A DNA stretch of 64,000 bases, taken from positions 2,542,001-2,606,000 of the forward strand of contig OZ245039.1 of assembly GCA_965224095.1 (NCBI GenBank). Reading direction: 5' to 3'. Under the pieces are notes generated by a model. It was not told the origin of the DNA. It saw only the letters and a list, made by a program, of their open reading frames with translations, and ran no database searches. This DNA is from JBPEWY01 sp965224095. Lineage in GTDB: Bacteria > Bacteroidota > Bacteroidia > Flavobacteriales > Flavobacteriaceae. The position numbers and the translations under genes were made by a program. Shown in pieces: positions 53,799 through 61,109 of this stretch (the stretch's first letter is position 1; every line of letters starts with the position of its first letter).

Positions 53799-54629
53799 AT
53801 GGCAACCCGAAAGTACGAAGGAAGAAAGTTTGAAGCCGAGGTATCCAGAGATACCCTGGACGCATTGACGGTTGAAGAAGCTCTTCAAATTAATATTAAT
53901 AATAAAGCCTTTACGGTGTCTATGCGCACCCCGGGAGAGGATGTGAATCTGGTACGCGGCATGCTCCATGCCGAAGGCATCCTGAAAGACACTTCTTATA
54001 AACCGGATGTAGTGATCAAAAAAGAAAACGAAAAAGGGGTAGTCACCATCGTCAATCTCAATATTCCGGAAGATCAATTGGGCGAAGGTTATAGCAACAG
54101 CCGAAGCCTCCTCTCGGTTTCATCATGCGGGATTTGCGGAAAAACAGAATTAGGTGATCTGGCTTTTCTGGGAAAGACCATCGATGATACGGTAAAAATT
54201 GATATCAACAGCATTCACCATCTCTTTGAAAGCATGCAGGCACGGCAGTACGATTTCCGGCAGTCGGGAGGTACGCATGCCGCCGCTGCCTTTAATCTGA
54301 AGGGAGATCTGATCTGTTCTATGGAAGATATCGGGAGGCATAATGCCGTAGATAAGGTAGTGGGAAAATTGATCCTTGGCGATCAACTTAATGAAGCAAA
54401 GATATTAACCGTAAGCGGACGCATCTCTTATGAAATTGTGATAAAGTGTTTTAAAGCCGGAATCCCGTTTCTTGCTGCTGTATCAGCCCCTTCATCGCTG
54501 GCGGTAGATTATGCCAAGGAACTGGGTATTACCCTCTTTGCCTTTTGCAGAGATAACAGGGCTACCTGCTATGCACATCCCGAGCGAACCAAAATAACAA
54601 CCAGTCAAAACGATACTAAAGCAAGTTAA
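53799..54629 (+). CDS. fdhD: Formate dehydrogenase accessory sulfurtransferase FdhD
   Basis: 276 residues from the ATG at 53799; the longer frame adds 10 residues. Conserved Cys pair in SVSSCGICGK, used to carry sulfur from a cysteine desulfurase to the Mo-bis-MGD cofactor, and the family segments GGTHAAAAFNLKGD, EDIGRHNAVDKVVGKL and VSGRISYEIVIKC. It is required for active formate dehydrogenase. Five bases separate its stop from the next subunit gene, so it leads the operon. Confidence 0.95.
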   Translation: MATRKYEGRKFEAEVSRDTLDALTVEEALQININNKAFTVSMRTPGEDVNLVRGMLHAEGILKDTSYKPDVVIKKENEKGVVTIVNLNIPEDQLGEGYSNSRSLLSVSSCGICGKTELGDLAFLGKTIDDTVKIDINSIHHLFESMQARQYDFRQSGGTHAAAAFNLKGDLICSMEDIGRHNAVDKVVGKLILGDQLNEAKILTVSGRISYEIVIKCFKAGIPFLAAVSAPSSLAVDYAKELGITLFAFCRDNRATCYAHPERTKITTSQNDTKAS

Positions 54630-54634
54630 AATAA

Positions 54635-56296
54635 ATGTCAGATAACTTAAGCGAATTATTAGGAAGAAAAGGCGTAGAAGAAAGCCTCTTTGATAAAATG
54701 GGCCAACTGGCACAGCCACAGGGAACTCTTGATGAAACTACCCTGGCCCAACTGGCCGATGAGTTTCTGGTGGGCACCGCCAATACCTACGGCACTACCA
54801 CCTTTTACGATTTCCTAAAACCCGAAAACAAAGGTAAAAAAGTATATGTATGTAACGGTACCGCCTGTCTCTGTGCCGGCACTCAGGAACCGCTGATCGA
54901 CGATCTTAAATCCCATTTTAATGCTGATGAGATCGGACATATGACCTGCCTGGGCCGATGCCATGAAAACAGCGCCTTTCACTATAACGGAAAAAACTAT
55001 TCCGGATCGGCAACCCGGAATCTAAAAGCGATCATAAGTGCTGAAAACAAGCTAAATACAGATCGTTATCATGTAGGCGTTCACGGCCCAGCCATTTTAA
55101 CGAAGCCTTTTACCGATATCGATAGCTATTACGCTCCCTTTATCAAGGCCCTGAAAACCGATTCAGCGGAGGTGCTCGAGGAGATTAAGATCTCCAATGT
55201 ACGCGGACGTGGAGGAGCGGGTTTCCCTATGGGGCTTAAACTGGAATTTTGCCGTAAGGAAAAAAACGACACCAAATTCATAATCTGTAATGCCGATGAA
55301 GGCGATCCCGGAGCCTATTCCGATCGCTATTTACTCGAAGAACGTCCGCATTCGGTATTATTCGGGATGCTGATCGCCGGTTATGTTACCCATGCCTCCT
55401 ATGGCATTCTCTATATCCGGGCCGAATATCCCGAAGCAGTGACCATAGTGCAGGAGGCTATTGACGACCTACGGACCAAAGGACTTATTGGAAAAGATAT
55501 TAATGGCAACGGTTTTAATTTTGATTTTAAGATCATCCAGGCGCAGGGATCCTATATCTGCGGTGAAGAAACCGCCCTGATCAGCTCTATCGAAGGGCAG
55601 CGTCCCGAGGTGCGGGTACGCCCTCCCTTCCCGGCTCAGAAAGGCCTGTTTAATAAACCCACTACTGTAAATAATGTAGAAACTCTGGCCGCATTACATT
55701 ATATTATTTCCCATGGAGGTGAAGCCTGGAAAAAGATAGGCACAGACCGCTCATCAGGGACCAAACTGGTATGCCTGGATAGCTTTTTTAACAATCCGGG
55801 GATGTATGAGGTGGAAATGGGAACTCCCTTATCTGTTGTGGTCAATGAACTGGGAGGCGGATTTAAATCACCCGTCAAAGCCATGCAGATCGGTGGTCCC
55901 TTAGGCGGACTTGTTCCCGTCTCCAAAATAGAAGAATTAAATGTGGATTTTGAATCCTTTTCAAAAGGAGGATTCCTGTTGGGGCACGCCTCCGTAGTAT
56001 GTATCCCGGAAGATTTTCCCATACTGAAATTTATAGAACACCTGTTTGATTTTGCTGCCTATGAGAGCTGCGGGAAGTGCTTCCCTTGTAGATTAGGTAC
56101 CAAACGCGGACAGGAACTGGCCAGCAAGGCCTTGCAGAGCGATTATAAAATAGACAAAAAACTGTTTCACGATTTACTGGATACCCTGGAAAAAGGCTCC
56201 CTCTGCGCCCATGGCGGCGGGATTCCCCTCCCGGTACGGAATGCGATGCAGTATTTTGAGGATGAATTGAAAGGATATTTTGTTTCTAATTCCTAA
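54635..56296 (+). CDS. fdsB: Formate dehydrogenase NuoE/NuoF-like fused subunit
   Basis: A 553-residue protein. The N-terminal NuoE-like helical region and thioredoxin-like [2Fe-2S] domain (VCNGTACLCAG near 68-78 and CLGRC near 105) are fused to a NuoF module with GRGGAGFPMGLKL (FMN/NADH site), NADEGDPGAYSDR and the 4Fe-4S motif SCGKCFPCRLGTKRG. It transfers electrons from the molybdenum subunit to NAD+. The last codons, VSNS and stop, are encoded by the first unit of the repeat array that follows. The partner alpha subunit is 1555 bases away, unusual for this operon. Confidence 0.9.
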   Translation: MSDNLSELLGRKGVEESLFDKMGQLAQPQGTLDETTLAQLADEFLVGTANTYGTTTFYDFLKPENKGKKVYVCNGTACLCAGTQEPLIDDLKSHFNADEIGHMTCLGRCHENSAFHYNGKNYSGSATRNLKAIISAENKLNTDRYHVGVHGPAILTKPFTDIDSYYAPFIKALKTDSAEVLEEIKISNVRGRGGAGFPMGLKLEFCRKEKNDTKFIICNADEGDPGAYSDRYLLEERPHSVLFGMLIAGYVTHASYGILYIRAEYPEAVTIVQEAIDDLRTKGLIGKDINGNGFNFDFKIIQAQGSYICGEETALISSIEGQRPEVRVRPPFPAQKGLFNKPTTVNNVETLAALHYIISHGGEAWKKIGTDRSSGTKLVCLDSFFNNPGMYEVEMGTPLSVVVNELGGGFKSPVKAMQIGGPLGGLVPVSKIEELNVDFESFSKGGFLLGHASVVCIPEDFPILKFIEHLFDFAAYESCGKCFPCRLGTKRGQELASKALQSDYKIDKKLFHDLLDTLEKGSLCAHGGGIPLPVRNAMQYFEDELKGYFVSNS

Positions 56297-56668
56297 TCTC
56301 TAATTCCTGATTGGGTTGTTGGAATCATAGGGCAATAATTAGAAATGAGAAATTCGTAATTCGAAATTAAATAATAGGTGTTTCTGATTCCTAATCTCTA
56401 ATTCCTAATTGGGTAGTTGGAGACAAAGGAGAATAATTAGAAATGAGAAATTCGTAATTCGAAATTAAATAATAGGTGTTTCTGATTCCTAATCTCTAAT
56501 TCCTAATTGGGTAGTTGGAGACAAAGGAGAATAATTAGAAATGAGAAATTCGTAATTCGAAATTAAATAATAGGTGTTTCTGATTCCTAATCTCTAATTC
56601 CTAATTGAGTGGTTGGAAACAAAGGATAATAATTAGAAATGAGAAATGAGAAATTCGTAATTAAAAAT
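56281..56668. repeat. Four 98-bp hairpin repeats upstream of the S23-like gene
   Basis: Near-identical units beginning about 56279, 56377, 56475 and 56573, exact period 98. Each has a left arm (TTTCTGATTCCTAATCTC, then TAATTCCTAATT), a central spacer of about 23 bases (GGGTAGTTGGAGACAAAG type) and a right arm (AATTAGAAATGAGAAATTCG, then TAATTCGAAATTA) complementary to the left with wobbles. Each unit can fold into a long imperfect hairpin. The first begins inside the upstream gene and the last ends 6 bases before the next ATG. Confidence 0.9.
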
Positions 56669-56673
56669 TAACT

Positions 56674-57084
56674 ATGGGAACCATAAAAAGTTTTGAGGAC
56701 TTGAAAATATGGAAAGAAGCCAGAAAACTTTCTCGGGCTGTTTATGACCTGACCTACAAAGAACGTTTCTCTAAAGATTATACTTTAAAAGATCAGATTC
56801 GAAGGTCTGCAGGTTCGGTAATGGATAATGTTGCTGAAGGATTTGATAGAGATGGAACCAAAGAGTTTATACATTTTTTGACAATTGCCAAAGGATCATT
56901 GTCGGAAACCCAATCACAACTCTATCGAGCACTAGATTTAGATTATATTGATAAAAAAGAATTCGAGGATAATCATGAATTGGCAAAAGATATTGGAAAA
57001 CAGATTGGAGGTTTTATTAAATACCTTCGACAATCAACATATAAAGGAAATAAGTTTAAAGAACCTGATATAGATTATTTATGA
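56674..57084 (+). CDS. Four-helix-bundle protein of the S23 / Avd-like family
   Basis: A 136-residue helical protein with the family pattern: FEDLKIWKEARKLSRAVYDLT, LKDQIRRSAGSVMDNVAEGFDRDGTKEFIHFLTIAKGSLSETQSQL, and a fourth helix to LKYLRQ. Relatives are encoded in 23S rRNA intervening sequences and include Avd, the RNA- and RT-binding accessory of diversity-generating retroelements. No reverse transcriptase is nearby. The gene is enclosed by four hairpin repeats on the left and eight on the right, and its stop codon lies at the repeat boundary. It interrupts the formate dehydrogenase operon. Its own promoter is not evident. Confidence 0.88.
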   Translation: MGTIKSFEDLKIWKEARKLSRAVYDLTYKERFSKDYTLKDQIRRSAGSVMDNVAEGFDRDGTKEFIHFLTIAKGSLSETQSQLYRALDLDYIDKKEFEDNHELAKDIGKQIGGFIKYLRQSTYKGNKFKEPDIDYL

Positions 57085-57850
57085 TTCCTAATTCCTAATC
57101 TCTAATTCCTAATTGAGTAGTTGGAAACAAAGGAGAATAATTAGAAATGAGAAATTCGAAATAAGAAATTAAATAAAGGTGTTTCTAATTCCTGATCTCT
57201 AATTCCTAATTGAGTGGTTGGAATCATAGGACAATAATTAGAAATGAGAAATTAGAAATTCGAAATTAATAAAGGTGTTTCTGATTCCTAATCTCTAATT
57301 CCTAATTGGGTAGTTGGAGACAAAGGAGAATAATTAGAAATGAGAAATGAGAAATTCGAAATTAAATAAAGGCGTTTCTGATTCCTGATTCCTGATTTCT
57401 AATTGAGTAGTTGGAGGCTAAGAGGAATAATTAGAAATGAGAAATGAGAAATTCGAAATTAATAAAGGTGTTTCTAATTCCTGATCTCTAATTCCTGATT
57501 AGGTGGCTGGAAACAAAGAAGAATAATTAGAAATGAGAAATTCGAAATAAGAAATTAAATAAAGGTGTTTCTGATTCCTAATCTCTAATTCCTAATTGGT
57601 TTTTAGAAACATAGAAGAATAATTAGAAATGAGAAATTCGAAATAAGAAATTAAATAAAGGTGTTTCCGATTCCTAATCTCTAATTCCTAATTGAGTAGT
57701 TGGAAACAAAGGAGAATAATTAGAAATTCGTAATTCGAAATTAAATAAAGGTGTTTCTAATTCCTGATCTCTAATTCCTAATTGGTTTTTAGAAACATAG
57801 AAGAATAATGAGAAATTAGAAATGAGAAATTCGTAATTCGAAATTAATAA
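57081..57850. repeat. Eight hairpin repeats downstream of the S23-like gene
   Basis: Same family as 56281-56668, with units of about 90-98 bases that differ by small indels (an extra AATGAG or AATTAG step) and by spacer variants: GAGTAGTTGGAAACAAAG, GAGTGGTTGGAATCATAG and GGTTTTTAGAAACATAG. The last unit ends at the ATG of the formate dehydrogenase alpha gene. The mixture of identical and shuffled units suggests expansion by unequal recombination or slippage. Confidence 0.9.
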
Positions 57851-57851
57851 A

Positions 57852-60635
57852 ATGAAAGACCCAATCCAAAATACAGAACATCAGGCCCCAAACACAAAAA
57901 CAAAACAGGCCTTTATCAACGGGGAATCCTTTCCTATTGAGCCGGGCGAAACCATGCTGTCTTTTATCCGGCGATATAAAGAAAAAAGCCTGGTGCCTAC
58001 CCTTTGTGATGCGCCGAATCTGGATCCCTTTGGGTCATGTAGAGTGTGCAGCGTTGAGGTAGCCCTCGAAGAAAACGGACCTGTAAAGACGGTGGCCTCC
58101 TGCCATACCCCCGTGGCCGAAGGGCAGCACATCTATACCAGTACTCAAGGTATTAAAGAATTGCGAAAAAACATTCTGGAGCTGGTACTTACCGATCACC
58201 CGCTGGACTGCCTAACCTGTGAGGTCAATGGCAATTGCGAATTACAAACCGTAGCCGCCCAGGTAGGTATTCGCGAAGTGCGTTACCCGGAGGGCGATAC
58301 CCATCTAAACAGAGAAAAAGACCTGAGTCACCCCTATATGACTTCCGACCTCTCCAAATGTATTAACTGCTATCGCTGTGTACGTGCCTGCGATGAATTA
58401 CAGGGGCAGTTTGTACTCAGTATGTCCGGAAGAGGCTTTGATTCCCATATTATAAAAGGGCTGGACCAGAGTTTTATGGAATCCGATTGTGTGAGTTGCG
58501 GAGCCTGCTCCCAGGCATGCCCTACCTCGGCGATTTCCGATGTCTTCCAGTCCAAAGCCATTTTTGCTACCGATACCACCCGAACCATCTGTACCTATTG
58601 CGGGGTGGGCTGTAACCTGGAAGTAGCTACCGATAACGGTGAGATATTAAGTATCACCGCCCCCTATGATGCAGAGGTAAACCAGGGACATACCTGTTTA
58701 AAAGGGCGCTATGCCTTTAAGTTCTATAACCATCCCGAGCGACTCGATTCACCTATGATCAAACGCAACGGTGAATTCGAAAAAGTAAGCTGGGAGGAAG
58801 TATATGACTATATCGCCGATAAATTCAATCACTATAAATCGGAATTCGGACCTGATTTTCTGGCTGGTATTTCCTCTTCCCGATGTACCAATGAAGAGAA
58901 CTACCTTATGCAGAAATTTTTCAGAGCCGTGATCCAGACCAATAATATAGATGGCTGTGCACGCGTATGCCATTCACCTACCGCATTGGGGATGCAACGT
59001 ACCTATGGAACCGGTGCCGCCACCAACTCTATTGACGACCTCAATCATACCAACTGTATTATGGTAATCGGTGCCAATCCCACCGATGCCCATCCCGTAA
59101 CCGGAGCCAAACTCAAGCAGTTTGCCATGAAATCGGATAACGTATCCATTGTAATCGATCCGCGACGTACCGAGCTGGCCAGATATGCCACCTATCACCT
59201 GCCACTCAGGCCCGGCACCAATGTAGCTGTTCTCAATATGATGATGTATTATATTGTGACAGAAGGCCTGGTAGATGAAACCTTTATAAAGAACCGAACC
59301 GAAGGCTATGAAGACTTTAAAAAAGAACTGCTGGCCATCGATCTGGACAAGCTGGAATCCGTTTCCGGACTCGACCGTGCCCTGGTTCGCGAAGCTGCTA
59401 TGGCCTATGCCACCGCACCCAATGCCATGTCGTTTCACGGGCTGGGGGTTACCGAACACTCCCAGGGAACCTTTACCGTGATGCAGATAGCCGATCTGGC
59501 ACTGATGACCGGGAATATAGGACGTAAAGGAGTAGGCGTAAACCCTCTCCGCGGACAAAACAATGTGCAGGGCTCTGCCGATATGGGTGTACAACCCCAT
59601 CAGGGAGCCGGATACCTCGATGTAACCAATGAAGAAGTCAATAAAAAATACAATGAATTCTACGGGGTGACCGTTCCAAAACACATAGGATATAAGATCC
59701 CAGAAATGTTTGACGCTGCCCTCGACGGAAAACTCAAAGCCATCTGGATCATTGGGGAAGATGTGGTACAAACCGATCCTAATACCCAAAAGGTGATCAA
59801 AGCCCTGGAGAGTACCGATCTGGTAATCGTTCAGGAACTCTTTATGACCGAAACCGCCAAGCATGCCGATGTTATTTTACCCGGAGCCTCCTTCCTGGAA
59901 AAGAGCGGTACCTTTACCAATGGAGAGCGACGCGTACAGGCCGTTCGCCAGGTAGTGCAACCCCATCCCGGAACCAAACCCGACGGACAGATCATCATAG
60001 ATATGATGAATAAAATGGGTTACGAGCAAGCCGATTATACTCCCGATGGTATGCTGGAGGAGATCTCACAAATCGTGCCCTTCTTTGCAGGAATTAAATG
60101 GGACCGACTGGGAGAAAACGGACTTCAATGGCCGGTACAAGCCGACGGTACCGATACCCAGATTCTCCATACCGAAACCTTTAAACGCGGTAAGGGATAT
60201 TTTGAATTTAATCCATGGGAAGAAACCGCAGAGCTTACCGAGCATGCCAAAGACTATCCCTATATTCTAACTACCAATCGCGAGCTGGAACACTATAACT
60301 GCGGGGCTATGACCCGTCGTACCGCCAATGAAGAGATCCTTCAATCCGATTATTTAATGATTCATCCCGATGATGCTGTAAGTCATTTAATCAGCGAAGG
60401 CGACTGGGTATGTCTGGAATCCCCCAGAGGTAAGGTAGATGTTAAAGCCCGTATTACCGATGAGGTAAAACCCGGAATATTGAGTACCACCTTCCACTTT
60501 CCGGAGATCATGATCAATAATATCACCGGTGATGTACACGACTCCGAAGCCATGTGTCCTGAATATAAGGTAGTGGCCGTACGGATACGAAAGAGTAAGG
60601 GGAAGTTTAAAAAGGGGAAGGTTGGGGTAGTATAG
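57852..60635 (+). CDS. fdsA: Formate dehydrogenase molybdenum (alpha) subunit with NuoG-like N-terminus
   Basis: A 927-residue protein. N-terminal [2Fe-2S] ferredoxin (FGSCRVCSVEV), a His-Cys3 cluster region (CLTCEVNGNC), two 4Fe-4S modules (CINCYRCVRACDELQG and CVSCGACSQACP), then the molybdopterin part with 4Fe-4S motif CTYCGVGCNLEV. The catalytic residue is Cys373 (ARVCHSP), where some homologues have Sec, followed by His374. It oxidises formate to CO2 and passes electrons to the NuoE/F-like subunit. The first 16 residues (MKDPIQNTEHQAPNTK) are outside the conserved domain and may come from repeat-type sequence; a later start is possible. Confidence 0.93.
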   Translation: MKDPIQNTEHQAPNTKTKQAFINGESFPIEPGETMLSFIRRYKEKSLVPTLCDAPNLDPFGSCRVCSVEVALEENGPVKTVASCHTPVAEGQHIYTSTQGIKELRKNILELVLTDHPLDCLTCEVNGNCELQTVAAQVGIREVRYPEGDTHLNREKDLSHPYMTSDLSKCINCYRCVRACDELQGQFVLSMSGRGFDSHIIKGLDQSFMESDCVSCGACSQACPTSAISDVFQSKAIFATDTTRTICTYCGVGCNLEVATDNGEILSITAPYDAEVNQGHTCLKGRYAFKFYNHPERLDSPMIKRNGEFEKVSWEEVYDYIADKFNHYKSEFGPDFLAGISSSRCTNEENYLMQKFFRAVIQTNNIDGCARVCHSPTALGMQRTYGTGAATNSIDDLNHTNCIMVIGANPTDAHPVTGAKLKQFAMKSDNVSIVIDPRRTELARYATYHLPLRPGTNVAVLNMMMYYIVTEGLVDETFIKNRTEGYEDFKKELLAIDLDKLESVSGLDRALVREAAMAYATAPNAMSFHGLGVTEHSQGTFTVMQIADLALMTGNIGRKGVGVNPLRGQNNVQGSADMGVQPHQGAGYLDVTNEEVNKKYNEFYGVTVPKHIGYKIPEMFDAALDGKLKAIWIIGEDVVQTDPNTQKVIKALESTDLVIVQELFMTETAKHADVILPGASFLEKSGTFTNGERRVQAVRQVVQPHPGTKPDGQIIIDMMNKMGYEQADYTPDGMLEEISQIVPFFAGIKWDRLGENGLQWPVQADGTDTQILHTETFKRGKGYFEFNPWEETAELTEHAKDYPYILTTNRELEHYNCGAMTRRTANEEILQSDYLMIHPDDAVSHLISEGDWVCLESPRGKVDVKARITDEVKPGILSTTFHFPEIMINNITGDVHDSEAMCPEYKVVAVRIRKSKGKFKKGKVGVV

Positions 60636-60654
60636 CGTTTTTATAGATTGCGAA

Positions 60655-60752
60655 TTTCTGATTTCTAATTCCTAATTAGGTTCTTGGAAGCATAAGGGTA
60701 TGATCAAAAATCAAAAATTAGAAACTAGGAATTAGGAATTAGGAATCAGAAA
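60655..60752. repeat. Outlying hairpin unit related to the repeat array
   Basis: TTTCTGATTTCTAATTCC... (60655-60677) pairs with the reversed complement at 60730-60752 with one mismatch over 23 bases, around a spacer carrying AGGTTCTTGGAAGCATAAGG. Sequence and size (98 bases) match the array units, and the right arm is a better complement of the left than in the array. Confidence 0.75.
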
Positions 60753-60920
60753 TAAAAAACCGCTTATAGTTTAACCGTTTAGCTGTTAATCGTTTATTTT
60801 AGATGTTGTTTGAGTAATAATACAATTATCCGATTTAACGCATCCACGTATCAACGTATCAACCCTTCGTCAACCAATTAGAAATCAGACCTCAGAATTA
60901 ATGATCCAAGCCCCAAAATA

Positions 60921-60963
60921 ATCAATCATCAATAGTCAATCATCAATAGCCAATAATCAATTA
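60921..60963 (+). repeat. Short tandem repeat of CAATCATCAATAG type
   Basis: Two and a half units of a 13-14 base motif (ATCAATCATCAATAGTCAA...). Probably slippage-derived, like the nearby array. Confidence 0.6.
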
Positions 60964-61109
60964 AAAATTAATCCTTACATTTATTGTTCCTCCCAGCCTT
61001 TTGGTTTTATCAGAATTTATATGCATTCTTTTTTTACTTGTTCTATGTAGTGTTCTTCAACTTAATTACATTAGTAGTCTTAAAGAAAATAAGAATAAGG
61101 GATAGTTAA

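Larger units (their letters stand above)
60645..61109. other. Intergenic region after formate dehydrogenase
   Basis: No gene supported. It holds a diverged hairpin related to the array (60655-60752), a short tandem repeat (60921-60963), and a pyrimidine-rich stretch before hsdM. No terminator with a clean T run is seen. Confidence 0.6.

Noticed and set aside
56674..57084. Diversity-generating retroelement
   Set aside because: The four-helix protein resembles Avd, but there is no reverse transcriptase and no template/variable repeat pair with adenine-biased differences in the window.
56281..57850. CRISPR-like array
   Set aside because: Units are about 98 bases with no unique spacers of constant length, and no cas genes are in view.
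58974..59864. 296-codon open frame antisense to the formate dehydrogenase alpha gene
   Set aside because: A shadow of a strongly coding gene; the sequence is not protein-like and has no motifs.
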